From Magnetospirillum fulvum (GTDB lineage Bacteria; Pseudomonadota; Alphaproteobacteria; Rhodospirillales; Magnetospirillaceae), in assembly GCF_900108475.1 (NCBI RefSeq), contig NZ_FNWO01000003.1, forward strand, positions 248,001-312,000: a DNA stretch of 64,000 nucleotides. The letters run 5' to 3'. Each line of letters opens with the position of its first letter. Within the stretch, counting starts at the first letter, position 1. The notes below the pieces were generated by a model that was not told the origin of the DNA, ran no database searches, and saw nothing but the letters and a program-made list of their open reading frames with translations. The position numbers and the translations under genes are program-made. Of the stretch, positions 9,045 to 18,074 are shown one piece after another.

Positions 9045-10061
9045 TCAGGCTTCGGACAGAACGTCGGTCCACAATTCCGACGCGGCAGGTTCGGGGCTGG
9101 CCTGGGCGAAATCGGCGGCGGCGGCGACGCTGGCCTTGATCGTCCGGTCGATTTCCTTCAGCCCGGCCTCGTCGATCACGCCCTGGTCTTGCAGGATCTG
9201 GCGCAGCCGGTCGATCGGATCGTGGTGTTCCCGCATGTTGGACACCTCTTCCTTGCTGCGATATTTGGCTGGATCGGACATCGAATGGCCGCGATAGCGA
9301 TAGGTCATCATTTCGAGGATGAACGGACCGGCTCCGGCGCGGGCATAGGCCAGGGCGCGGGCCGCTGCCGAGCGCACCGACAGCACGTTCATTCCGTCGA
9401 TCCGTTCGCCGGGAATGCCATAGGCGGCCCCGCGGGCGCACAATTCGTCGCCAGCGGCATGGCGGGCCGAGGCGGTGCCCATTGCGTACAGATTGTTCTC
9501 GATCACGAACACCACCGGCAGCTTCCACAGCGCGGCCATGTTGAAGGATTCGTAGACCTGGCCCTGGTTGACCGCGCCGTCGCCGAGATAGACATGGGCG
9601 ACGCCGCCATCGTTTCTGTATTGGTGGGCAAAGCCCAGACCAATCCCCAGCGGCACCTGGGCTCCGACGATGCCATGGCCGCCATAGAACCGATGCTCGC
9701 GGCTGAACATATGCATCGAGCCGCCTTTGCCGCGCGAATAGCCGCCCGAGCGTCCGGTCAGTTCGGCCATCACCCCCTTGGGGTCCAGCCCGCAGGCCAG
9801 CATGTGGGCGTGATCGCGATAGCTGGTGATGCAGGAATCCGCCGGTCCGGCCATCGCCTGCATCCCGGCGACCACCGCTTCCTGACCGATATAGAGGTGA
9901 CAGAACCCGTTGATCAGTCCCATCCCGTACAATTGTCCGGCCTTTTCCTCGAAGCGGCGGATCAGCAGCATCGAGCGGTACAGCCGCAACAATTCTTCGG
10001 GCGGGGGGGTGGCGGGGGTCGGGGGCGGGATGGGAGACGGCGAGCGGGTCTTGGAAGCCAT
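9045..10061 (-). CDS. pdhA: pyruvate dehydrogenase E1 subunit alpha
   Basis: 338 residues from ATG 10061, chosen because GGGGAG lies 5 bases upstream; an in-frame start at 10139 adds unrelated sequence. After a Pro-rich N-terminus come [17 protein letters not shown], the thiamine-diphosphate/Mg motif [17 protein letters not shown], and the phosphorylation-loop-like region [17 protein letters not shown]. These identify the branched-chain/pyruvate dehydrogenase alpha family. It is the first gene of the pdh operon and starts the oxidation of pyruvate to acetyl-CoA. Confidence 0.95.
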   Translation of the reverse strand: MASKTRSPSPIPPPTPATPPPEELLRLYRSMLLIRRFEEKAGQLYGMGLINGFCHLYIGQEAVVAGMQAMAGPADSCITSYRDHAHMLACGLDPKGVMAELTGRSGGYSRGKGGSMHMFSREHRFYGGHGIVGAQVPLGIGLGFAHQYRNDGGVAHVYLGDGAVNQGQVYESFNMAALWKLPVVFVIENNLYAMGTASARHAAGDELCARGAAYGIPGERIDGMNVLSVRSAAARALAYARAGAGPFILEMMTYRYRGHSMSDPAKYRSKEEVSNMREHHDPIDRLRQILQDQGVIDEAGLKEIDRTIKASVAAAADFAQASPEPAASELWTDVLSEA

Positions 10062-10163
10062 AAAAACTCCCCTGCGGATTTGAGCGAAGAGCTTATATCC
10101 AAAGGTGGAGCATTGCAGGCCGCTCCGCAAGGGGAGCAAAGGGAATTCGACGCAGCGGCGCGG

Positions 10164-10475
10164 TTATCGGCGGCGGTCGAACACGACGATATCGCCGTCT
10201 TTGCTCATGTTGAGCATGATGCGGGCGCGTTCTTCCAGCATATCCTGGTCGAGATGATCGGGCCGCAACAGCAGAACCCGGTGCTCCATATCGCGCCGTT
10301 CCGACGAAACCTTGGCCAGGTGCATCTCCGCCGCGAGAATCTCGTCTTGCAGGCGCAGCCACGCGCGAATCCCACGATCACCCTCAACCGTGTGATAAGC
10401 GAAATAGACGACCGCGCTGACACCGACCAGGGGTCCGGCAATGTGACGAAGATAGCGGCGAATATCCTGAATCAT
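10164..10475 (-). CDS. ftsB: septum formation initiator FtsB/DivIC-like
   Basis: 103 residues, a usual size for the family. One N-terminal membrane segment (AGPLVGVSAVVYFAYH) is followed by a periplasmic coiled coil (residues about 40-75) with the family pattern of hydrophobic heptads and DMLEERARIMLNMSKDGDIVVF near the end, similar to the DYIEEQAR-L-M motif of FtsB/DivIC. The protein links early and late divisome parts. It lies directly upstream of pdhA on the same strand with 102 bp between them; ftsB near the pdh cluster is common in alphaproteobacteria. Confidence 0.85.
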   Translation of the reverse strand: MIQDIRRYLRHIAGPLVGVSAVVYFAYHTVEGDRGIRAWLRLQDEILAAEMHLAKVSSERRDMEHRVLLLRPDHLDQDMLEERARIMLNMSKDGDIVVFDRRR

Positions 10476-10652
10476 GGCGGGATGAAATCACAGCCCGAAT
10501 TACCCCGTCAATAGCCGCTCGGAGAATAAGTAGATTTCGTCAAACTTCACGAGGTTTCGGGCAAAACATGCAAGCCGATCTGGCCTCTGTGATTTATACC
10601 ACATTGACCCGATGAACAGAGAGGGAACGCGACTGTTCACGCCCGCAGCGTT

Positions 10653-11402
10653 TCAACTTGCCACGCCGCGTCTGGCCGCATCCGCCGCCACCAGAGCCGT
10701 TTCGGCGCTCTCGCCTGTCGCTAAGACGTGATAGCCCGAGAACATGGCGAAACTGTGCGACTGGCCCTGCCAGACAAAGGGCAGCAGGTTGATCTGCTCC
10801 ATGATCTCGCGCACCTTGGTCCGCGCCATCGCCAGATTGGTGGCTACCAACACCAGAGCGAAATCGCTGCCGCCCAGCAATCCCCGCGGATCGGTGGTCC
10901 GCAAGCCTCCGATCAGAGTGGCGCAGATGTGGCGGAGCGCGGCATCACCCGCCGCGATCCCATCCTGCTGGCGGATCAGTTCTATTCCGGCGACGTGCAG
11001 CACCACCAGGGTTCCGTCGGCGTGTCCCGATCCCAGCAACGCGTCCAGCGTCCGGATAAAGCCGCGCCGGTTCGAGATCGGAAGCAGGGCGTCCTGATCG
11101 GCCAGGGTTTCCAGATAGGACAGACGGCGACGATAGTGAGAATCGACCCAGCGCAGCCGGTCAAGCTCGCCCAACAATCCGGTAATCGACTTCATTACCG
11201 CCGGAGTTACTACCGATTCGGGCAGGCCGAGGATCGAGGCGACGTCGTTGGTCGAATGCTCGGTGCGCGGCGGCTCCGATGGGGGGTAGGGCGAATGCTG
11301 AGAAGAAGGGGCATGGCCGAACCCTGGCGAGTCGCGTTCGTGCCCGCTCCCTTTGGCCGGGGCGATGGGGATCAGCGGGTCGGTGCGGAACTCGTTGGCC
11401 AT
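10653..11402 (-). CDS. degenerate GGDEF-domain protein
   Basis: 249 residues. The N-terminal 60 residues are Pro/Ser-rich and look disordered. Residues about 60-100 form helices (SVVTPAVMKSITGLLGELDRL). The rest aligns with a diguanylate-cyclase fold: DALLPISNRRGF at the DxLTxLxNRR position, and RGLLGGSDFALVL where GGDEF should be. The signature is GGSDF, so the Asp/Glu pair is shifted and cyclase activity is doubtful. The signature lies around residue 180. It may be a non-catalytic GTP or c-di-GMP sensor. It is 71 bp downstream of the histidine kinase on the same strand. Confidence 0.75.
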   Translation of the reverse strand: MANEFRTDPLIPIAPAKGSGHERDSPGFGHAPSSQHSPYPPSEPPRTEHSTNDVASILGLPESVVTPAVMKSITGLLGELDRLRWVDSHYRRRLSYLETLADQDALLPISNRRGFIRTLDALLGSGHADGTLVVLHVAGIELIRQQDGIAAGDAALRHICATLIGGLRTTDPRGLLGGSDFALVLVATNLAMARTKVREIMEQINLLPFVWQGQSHSFAMFSGYHVLATGESAETALVAADAARRGVAS

Positions 11403-11473
11403 TCCTTAACCTTTCTGGTCAAGGGCCGAACACAAACAAGCTGAAACTGTATCACAAATATTGACAAACTGTA

Positions 11474-13468
11474 TCAAATGGTCGCAACCGCCATCTCCGT
11501 CTCGGCGATCGGCAGCACGACCCGGAAGATCGATCCCGCTCCGGGATCGCTTTCGACGCTAACGACGCCGCCCATCCCCTTGATCAGGTTCTGCACCACC
11601 GACAGCCCCAGCCCGGTGCCCTGGCCGACCGGCTTGGTGGTGAAAAACGGATCGAAGATACGGGCGACCGTCGCCGCATCCATTCCGCTGCCGGTATCGG
11701 CGATGCTGATCTTGACGTAATGGGCGGTGGGCGAAAGGGTCGAGAGCGGATTGAGCGGCGGGTCGGCGCTGTTCGTCTCGCTGCGGCGGTCGCGTCCGGC
11801 GGCGATCAGCGCCGCCAACGCGGCCGGGTCGAGCGCGATCAGCGACAGGGTCAGGGTGCCGTGGCCCTCCATCGCATCGCGGGCGTTGTTGACGAGATTG
11901 AGCAGCACTTGCTGCAATTGCCCGGCATCGCCGATGATTGTGGCGCTGTCGATCTCGCGCCGCCGCTCCACCTTGATCGACGGCGGCAGGGTCGAGGCCG
12001 CCATCGCGGTGAAATCGTCGAACACCCGGACCAGATCGACCGGTTGGAGGATCTTGCTCTCCTTGCGGCAATAGGCCAGCACGTTGCGGACGATGTCGCG
12101 GCTGTTCTTCGCGGCGTCGATGATCCGCCCGCAGCGCTCGGCGTTGCGCTCGTCCAGCGTGGCGGTGCGGGCAATCATCTCGGCCCCCATCAGGATCGGC
12201 CCCAGCATGTTGTTCAGTTCGTGAGCGATGCCGCCGGCCAGACGTCCCAATGCTTCGAGTTTCTGCCCTTCGTTCAGCAGGAGTTCGAGCTGACGGCGCT
12301 CGTGGACGATCCGGGTCGGCTCGGTGACGTCCTCGATGAAGAACAGCAGCGACGGTTCGGGCTCGTCGGGTGCGGCGGGATAGCGGGTGCCGGTCATCCG
12401 CCAGTGACGTTCGACTCCGTCGGCAAGCCGGGGCGAGCAGAGCAGGGCGAACGACATCCCTGCCGGGGGAATCCGCGATGGCGGCGGCAGCAATTCGTCG
12501 GGAATGAAGCTGCGCAGGTTGGTACCGAGCAGGCTGGACTCGCCGTCGTTGGCCATGCTCTCGAACGCCGGGTTGCAAAAGCGGATGGTGCCGTCCATCG
12601 TCACGACGACAATCCCCAGCGCGGCGGTAACGAAGGTCAGACGCAGGCGGCGTTCACTTTCCGCCAGCTTGCGTTCGGCGTCGCGCCGCCTAGTGATGTC
12701 GCGGCCGATCACGATCAGCGACAGCCGTCCGTCGCTGCGCAATTCACTGACGGTCATATCGAACGGGAAGCGCGATCCGTCGCGCCGCCGCCCCATCATC
12801 TCGTTCTCGATCGGGCGGTCGGGCGCGTCGGGATCGGCCGCCGCCAGCGCCACCGGTGACGGTGCGCCCGGTTCGATCAGATCGGCGAAGGGCAGGCCGG
12901 GGCCTTCGTCGGGGCCAAGCCCGAAACTCCTGCGCGCGGCGGAATTGCACCATGTCACCCGGTCGTCGTTGGACAGAATGAAGATGCAATCCTGGGCGTG
13001 ATCCATCAGGGTCTGGTGATGGAATTCGGCGCGGACCTGGCGAGTGTTGTCGAGCCAGCCCCCATCCCAGACGATCCGTCCGTCCGCCGCCCGGCGCGGG
13101 CGCGAGGATTCGCGCAGCCAGCGGGTTTCGTCGCTGGCGGTGATGACGCGGAAATCAAGGCGGCAGGGGGTCAGGGTGCGGGCGGATTCCCGGATCGCCG
13201 CCAGATAGGTGTCGCGGTCGGCCCAGTGGATTCCTCCCAACGCGCCGTCGGCGGTGACGGTGAGAATTTCACGGGCGAAGCCAAGGGTGCGGGCAGTCTT
13301 GTCGGAAATCCACGGATAGCGGATGGTGCCGTCAGGCAGCATTTCACGCTGCCAGGTCAGGCAATCGAGTTCGGCCAGAATCTCGGCCCGTGATCCGCAG
13401 AACAATGCGGACACCTCCTCGCCATCGAGAGAGCGGGCTGAGGAGCCGAACGGGCCGGAACGGGTCAT
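11474..13468 (-). CDS. multi-PAS sensor histidine kinase
   Basis: 664 residues with no clear membrane segment, so probably cytoplasmic. Three PAS-like regions are visible: about 30-130; 140-260 with FILSNDDRVTWCNSAAR; and 270-390 with VTMDGTIRFCNPAFESM. The HisKA box is LGRLAGGIAHELNNMLGPI near residue 420. The ATPase domain carries the N box LLNLVNNARDAM, the G1 box IADTGSGMD and the G2 box GQGTGLGLSVV. It should autophosphorylate on the His of AHELNN. No response regulator is adjacent, so its partner is unknown. A degenerate GGDEF gene follows. It is divergent from mipZ. Confidence 0.9.
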   Translation of the reverse strand: MTRSGPFGSSARSLDGEEVSALFCGSRAEILAELDCLTWQREMLPDGTIRYPWISDKTARTLGFAREILTVTADGALGGIHWADRDTYLAAIRESARTLTPCRLDFRVITASDETRWLRESSRPRRAADGRIVWDGGWLDNTRQVRAEFHHQTLMDHAQDCIFILSNDDRVTWCNSAARRSFGLGPDEGPGLPFADLIEPGAPSPVALAAADPDAPDRPIENEMMGRRRDGSRFPFDMTVSELRSDGRLSLIVIGRDITRRRDAERKLAESERRLRLTFVTAALGIVVVTMDGTIRFCNPAFESMANDGESSLLGTNLRSFIPDELLPPPSRIPPAGMSFALLCSPRLADGVERHWRMTGTRYPAAPDEPEPSLLFFIEDVTEPTRIVHERRQLELLLNEGQKLEALGRLAGGIAHELNNMLGPILMGAEMIARTATLDERNAERCGRIIDAAKNSRDIVRNVLAYCRKESKILQPVDLVRVFDDFTAMAASTLPPSIKVERRREIDSATIIGDAGQLQQVLLNLVNNARDAMEGHGTLTLSLIALDPAALAALIAAGRDRRSETNSADPPLNPLSTLSPTAHYVKISIADTGSGMDAATVARIFDPFFTTKPVGQGTGLGLSVVQNLIKGMGGVVSVESDPGAGSIFRVVLPIAETEMAVATI

Positions 13469-13571
13469 GACATCGCCTTAAACCAGGGATGGGGCATCCT
13501 GCTCCCCATGATTTAGTGTAGCATGACCCTTCGCGCGGGGCGAGGTCCGCCCCCGGAACGGGAGGACATGG

Positions 13572-14441
13572 GTGGTGGGGCCGCGCGCGCATGTGGTGGT
13601 GATCGGCAATGAAAAAGGCGGGTCGGGTAAGACCACGGTCGCGATGCATGTGACGGTGGGACTGATGCGGCTGGGGTTTCGCGTCGGCTGCATCGATCTC
13701 GATCACCGTCAGCAATCGCTCGGTCGCTATGTCGCCAACCGGGTCGGCTGGGTCGGCCGGACCGGGGTCGCGCTGCCGATGCCCCGAATGGCGGGTGTCG
13801 CCGCCTCCGACATCGATTCGAAAGCGGGGGCGGTGGCCGAGGAAAGCGCGGGCTTTGACCGGGCTCTCGACGATCTCGCCACCGATTGCGAGTTCGTCGT
13901 CGTCGATTGCCCCGGCTCCGATGTCCCGCTGGCCCGTCACGCCCACATCCACGCCGATACCCTGATTACCCCGATCAACGACAGCCTGCTCGATCTCGAT
14001 CTGCTGGGGCGGCTCGATCCGGTTAACCGCACGCTGGTTCAGGCCGGTCCCTATGCCGATCTGGTGTGGGATTTGCGCCGCGAGCGGCGGCGACGCCATC
14101 GCTCTGGCATTGATTGGGTGGTAACCCGCTCGCGCCTATCGACTCTGTCCGACCGCAACAAGCTGATGATGGCCGACCTGCTGCCCGCGATGCAGAAGGT
14201 GCTGGGCTTTCGTCTCGCCGACGGGTTCGGCGAGCGGATGATCTATCGCTATCTGTTCCTGTGGGGGCTGACCGTGCTTGATCTCGATCAGGCCGGAATC
14301 GGACTGGAGATGACGAAGTCGCACCGCGCCGCCCGCGACGAGGTGTGCGCCTTGCTGGGCGAATTGTGGCTGCCCCGCGTCGCCGAGCGGCTCGACCGCC
14401 TGCGCGATCCGGTTCCACAGAGCATCGTTGGTCACACATAA
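13572..14441 (+). CDS. mipZ: MipZ-like ParA-family ATPase (division-plane positioning)
   Basis: 289 residues from GTG 13572, preceded by GGGAGGA at 6-base spacing. The ATG at 13568 is in another frame. Deviant Walker A is EKGGSGKTTVAMH near residue 14, followed by GCIDLDHRQQSLGRY and the Walker B-like VVVDCPGSD. The sequence FGERMIYRYLFLWGLTVLD and the C-terminal half match MipZ, which in Caulobacter forms a gradient with ParB and inhibits FtsZ away from midcell. The Rhodospirillales have the same family. It is monocistronic and divergent from the histidine kinase. Confidence 0.85.
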   Translation: MVGPRAHVVVIGNEKGGSGKTTVAMHVTVGLMRLGFRVGCIDLDHRQQSLGRYVANRVGWVGRTGVALPMPRMAGVAASDIDSKAGAVAEESAGFDRALDDLATDCEFVVVDCPGSDVPLARHAHIHADTLITPINDSLLDLDLLGRLDPVNRTLVQAGPYADLVWDLRRERRRRHRSGIDWVVTRSRLSTLSDRNKLMMADLLPAMQKVLGFRLADGFGERMIYRYLFLWGLTVLDLDQAGIGLEMTKSHRAARDEVCALLGELWLPRVAERLDRLRDPVPQSIVGHT

Positions 14442-14520
14442 TGCTCCATATGATGGCGGCCATTGAGGCCGCGGCCAAGTGCCCGGAGGGCACGCCCGGC
14501 GAGGGGGATAAATAACGGCT

Positions 14521-15813
14521 TTAGCCAACGAAAGCGTGTTTCGCCAGCGCCGCCGCCGCCAGCAGCCACACCGTCACACCGACCTCGCGCCCGCGTCCAG
14601 ACAACAGCTTGATCGCGGCAAAGGAAATCAGCCCGAAGGTGATCCCGTCGGCGATCGAGAAGGTCAGCGGCATCGCCAGCGCGGTGATCGTCGCCGGAAC
14701 CGCCTCGGTGACGTCGTCCCATTCGATTCCGGAGAGGCTGCCGGTCATCACGCAGGCGACGAACAGCAGCGCCGGGGCGGTGGCATAGGGCGGCACCGAC
14801 GCCGCCAGCGGGCTGAAGAACAGCGCCAGCAGGAACAAAGCGGCGACGGTGATTGCGGTGAGCCCGGTGCGTCCACCCGCCTTGATCCCGGCGGCGCTCT
14901 CGATATAGCTGGTGGTGGGGGAGGTGCCGAGCGCCGCTCCGCCGGTCGCGGCCAGGGCGTCGGCGATCAGCACCCGTCCGGTGCGGGGCAGCTTGCCGCC
15001 TGTATCCAGCAGCCCGGAGCGGTGGGCCAGCCCGACCAGGGTTCCGGCATTGTCGAACACGACGACGAACAGGAAGGCGAAGATGATCGCGACCAGCCCG
15101 AGATCGAGCGCGCCCCGGACATCCATCGCGAGGAAGGTCGGGGCAATCGGGGGGGGAGGGGAGACGATGCCGCCGAACGGGCTGACCCCCAGCGCCATCC
15201 CCGCCGCCGCCGTGCCGAGGATGCCGATCAGGATCGCGCCGGGGACTTTGCGGGCGTCAAGGGCGACCATGATCAGAAAGCCGACGATGGCAAGCAGGAC
15301 CGGCGGCTGGTGCAGATCGCCCAGGGTAACCAGGGTGCTGGGATGGGCGACGATCAATCCGGCGTTCTTGAGCGCGATGGTGCCGAGAAACAGCCCGATC
15401 CCGGCCGAGATCGCCAGTTTCAGCGAATGGGGAATCGCGTCGATGATCGTCTCGCGCGCCGGAGACAGCGCCAAGGCGAGAAACAGCAGCCCCGAGACGA
15501 ACACCGCGCCCAGGGCGACCTGCCAGGAATGGCCCAGCCCCAACACCACGGTATAGGTGAAATAGGCGTTCAGCCCCATTCCCGGCGCCAGCGCGATCGG
15601 ATAATTGGCCAACAGCCCCATCAGCAGGCTGCCCGCCGCCGCCGCCAGACAGGTCGCGGCAAACACCGCGCCGTGATCCATCCCGGCCTCGGCCAGGATC
15701 GCCGGGTTGACGATGATGATATAGGCCATCGTCAGAAAGGTGGTCAGCCCGGCCAGAATCTCGGTCGATACCGAGCTTCCCTGAGCCTTGATCGCGAACA
15801 GACGCTCCAGCAT
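14521..15813 (-). CDS. NCS2-family (AzgA-like) purine permease
   Basis: 430 residues from ATG 15813 (GGGGGA upstream). The in-frame open stretch to 15975 is not protein-like. The start MLERLFAIKAQGSSVSTEILAGLTTFLTMAYII is typical of the AzgA/PbuG group of hypoxanthine/guanine/adenine:H+ symporters. It is followed by NPAIL, GLLANYPIALAPGMGLNAYF, and GTSPTTSYIESAAGI, the signature of this subfamily. About 12-14 membrane segments are predicted from hydrophobicity. It converges with mipZ, and its 5' end faces radA. Confidence 0.88.
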   Translation of the reverse strand: MLERLFAIKAQGSSVSTEILAGLTTFLTMAYIIIVNPAILAEAGMDHGAVFAATCLAAAAGSLLMGLLANYPIALAPGMGLNAYFTYTVVLGLGHSWQVALGAVFVSGLLFLALALSPARETIIDAIPHSLKLAISAGIGLFLGTIALKNAGLIVAHPSTLVTLGDLHQPPVLLAIVGFLIMVALDARKVPGAILIGILGTAAAGMALGVSPFGGIVSPPPPIAPTFLAMDVRGALDLGLVAIIFAFLFVVVFDNAGTLVGLAHRSGLLDTGGKLPRTGRVLIADALAATGGAALGTSPTTSYIESAAGIKAGGRTGLTAITVAALFLLALFFSPLAASVPPYATAPALLFVACVMTGSLSGIEWDDVTEAVPATITALAMPLTFSIADGITFGLISFAAIKLLSGRGREVGVTVWLLAAAALAKHAFVG

Positions 15814-15967
15814 GGATTCCCCCACCCCCCGGTGAATAATCGGTGTCAGGGATACCCCACAAGGCGACGGGAGCCAAGGCCGATCACGCGAGCGCTTTTC
15901 ACATTGTTGCTCCAATGTTCCGATGATAAGGTTGCCCGCTTCTCCATGACCGCAAAGCCGGATCGTC

Positions 15968-17341
15968 TTGGCCAAAGCCTCTCCTCGTTTCGTCTGTCAG
16001 GAATGCGGGTCCGTCACCACCAAGTGGGCGGGCAAGTGCGAAGCCTGCGGGGCGTGGAACTCGATCCTGGAGGAAGCCACCCGCGACGAGATCCCCAAGG
16101 GGCTGTCGGGCGGCAAGGGGCGGCGAATCGATTTCGTCGCGCTGGAGGGCAATTCCGCCCCGCTGCCGCGCCTGATCACCGGTATCGGCGAACTGGACCG
16201 GGTCTGCGGCGGTGGGCTGGTGCCCGGCTCGTGCCTGCTGGTCGGCGGCGATCCCGGCATCGGCAAATCGACCTTGCTGCTTCAGGCCAGCGCGGCCCTT
16301 TCCGCCGGGGCCAAGGTTGCCTATATATCGGGTGAAGAAGCGGTCGATCAGGTGCGGATGCGCGCCCACCGGCTGGGCCATGCCCAGGCCGGGGTGGCGC
16401 TGGCCTCGGCGACCAGTCTGCGCGATATCGTTGCCACCCTCGACGGTCCCGATGCTCCCAACGTGGTGGTGATCGATTCGATCCAGACGGTTTACGCCGA
16501 CAGCATCGAGGCCGCGCCCGGGACGGTTAGTCAGGTTCGCGCCGCCGCCGCCGAATTGATCCGTCTGGCCAAGCGGCGCGGCTTCGTCCTGTTCCTGGTC
16601 GGCCACGTCACCAAGGAAGGTACCATCGCCGGTCCTCGCGTGCTGGAACACATGGTCGATACCGTGCTTTACTTCGAAGGGGATCGCGGCCACCAGTTCC
16701 GTATCCTGCGCGCGACCAAGAACCGCTTTGGCGCGACCGACGAGATCGGGGTGTTCGAGATGACCGAGCGCGGCCTGTCCGAGGTCGCCAATCCCTCGGC
16801 GCTGTTTCTGGCCGAGCGGCGGGGCAATGTGTCGGGCTCGTGCGTCTATGCCGGGATCGAGGGCAGCCGACCGATGCTGGTCGAAATTCAGGCGCTGGTG
16901 GCGCCCTCTTCGCTGTCTTCGCCGCGCCGTGCCGTGGTCGGGTGGGATACCGGCCGTCTGGCGATGGTGATGGCGGTGCTCGACGCCCGTTGCGGGCTTG
17001 CTTTGTCGGGGAATGACGTTTATTTGAACGTCGCAGGCGGATTGCGCATCACCGAACCGGCGGCCGATCTCGCGGTGGCGGCGGCTTTGGTGTCCTCGTC
17101 GTCAGACGTACCGGTTCCGGCCGATATGGTCGTGTTCGGCGAGGTCGGGCTGTCGGGCGAAATTCGTGCCGTGGCCCAGGCTGACCTTCGGTTGAAGGAG
17201 GCCGCCAAGCTGGGTTTCGCCCAGGCGATGGTGCCGTCCAGGCCGCGCCGGGACAAATCGGTGGGAGCGTCGTCCGGGCCGTTGACGATCCGCACCGTCG
17301 GGCATCTTCAGGACGTGTTGGGGCTGTTCCGCCCGGCATAG
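15968..17341 (+). CDS. radA: DNA repair protein RadA (Sms)
   Basis: 457 residues from TTG 15968. The N-terminal zinc finger is CQECG...CEACG (residues 10-30). RecA-like ATPase follows, with Walker A GGDPGIGKSTLL near 95 and the RadA-specific KNRFG motif (KNRFGATDEIG) near 255. The C-terminal Lon-protease-like domain has LNVAGGLRITEPAADLAVAAA. RadA is a helicase-like factor that helps branch migration in recombination. The TTG start is chosen because it encodes MAKASPRFVCQECG, the usual family start. It begins a likely operon radA-cvpA-purF-SDR with short spacings. Confidence 0.95.
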   Translation: MAKASPRFVCQECGSVTTKWAGKCEACGAWNSILEEATRDEIPKGLSGGKGRRIDFVALEGNSAPLPRLITGIGELDRVCGGGLVPGSCLLVGGDPGIGKSTLLLQASAALSAGAKVAYISGEEAVDQVRMRAHRLGHAQAGVALASATSLRDIVATLDGPDAPNVVVIDSIQTVYADSIEAAPGTVSQVRAAAAELIRLAKRRGFVLFLVGHVTKEGTIAGPRVLEHMVDTVLYFEGDRGHQFRILRATKNRFGATDEIGVFEMTERGLSEVANPSALFLAERRGNVSGSCVYAGIEGSRPMLVEIQALVAPSSLSSPRRAVVGWDTGRLAMVMAVLDARCGLALSGNDVYLNVAGGLRITEPAADLAVAAALVSSSSDVPVPADMVVFGEVGLSGEIRAVAQADLRLKEAAKLGFAQAMVPSRPRRDKSVGASSGPLTIRTVGHLQDVLGLFRPA

Positions 17342-17363
17342 CCGTCGATTGGAAACAGGGCGC

Positions 17364-18065
17364 ATGGGAAACCTCAATATCACCGTGGTCGATGTTGTCG
17401 TGATCGGGGTTCTGCTCGGCTCGGCCGGGTTTGCCTTCCTGCGCGGCTTTGTCCAGGAAGTCCTCTCGATCACCTCGTGGGTCGGCGCGATATTCGCCAC
17501 CCTGTACGGGTTCTCGACGCTCCAGCCGTTTTTCCGCTCCCAGATCGGCGTGCCATGGGCCGCCGACGCCGCGACCGGGGCCAGCCTGTTCCTGGTCACC
17601 CTGCTGGTTCTGTCGCTGGTGACCAAACGGGTGTCCGACCGCGTCCGCCAAAGTGCGATGAACAGTGTCGATTCCTCGCTCGGCTTCGTGTTCGGTCTGG
17701 CGCGCGGCGCGGTGCTGCTGTCGCTGGCCTTTCTCGCCGCCGCGTGGCTGTTCGACCGTCCCGACCATTATCCGGCGTGGCTGGCCGAGGCGCGCAGCCG
17801 CCCCTGGCTCGAGCGCGGCGGCAATATGTTGAAGGCGCTGGCGCCCGAAGGATTCGGCCAAGCCGAGTTGAAGGCCCGCAGCGTCTCGTCCGAAACCCGC
17901 CAGATGATCGAGGCGGAGCAGACCTTCCAGAAATTCGTTTCCCCCCAACCGGCCGTACCCTCTACCGTGGCTCCGGGCGCCACACCCGCTCCAGCCCGTC
18001 CGGCCCCAGTCTACGACAGCGAAAGCCGCGCCCAGATGGAGCGGCTGATCCGCGGCAATCAGTAG
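17364..18065 (+). CDS. cvpA: CvpA family membrane protein
   Basis: 233 residues from ATG 17364 (AGGG upstream). Four hydrophobic segments lie in the first about 140 residues: VVDVVVIGVLLGSAGFAFLRG, VGAIFATLYGF, LFLVTLLVLSLV and GAVLLSLAFLAAAWL, with the family motif RGFVQEVLS. The C-terminal tail is Pro/Ala-rich and probably cytoplasmic. CvpA was first described as needed for colicin V production. It is often next to purF, as here (9 bp before purF). Its biochemical role is unclear. Confidence 0.9.
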   Translation: MGNLNITVVDVVVIGVLLGSAGFAFLRGFVQEVLSITSWVGAIFATLYGFSTLQPFFRSQIGVPWAADAATGASLFLVTLLVLSLVTKRVSDRVRQSAMNSVDSSLGFVFGLARGAVLLSLAFLAAAWLFDRPDHYPAWLAEARSRPWLERGGNMLKALAPEGFGQAELKARSVSSETRQMIEAEQTFQKFVSPQPAVPSTVAPGATPAPARPAPVYDSESRAQMERLIRGNQ

Positions 18066-18074
18066 GATCCCCCG

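Noticed and set aside
15814-15967. Purine riboswitch upstream of the permease
   Set aside because: A short hairpin is present, but the conserved three-way junction bases are not seen.
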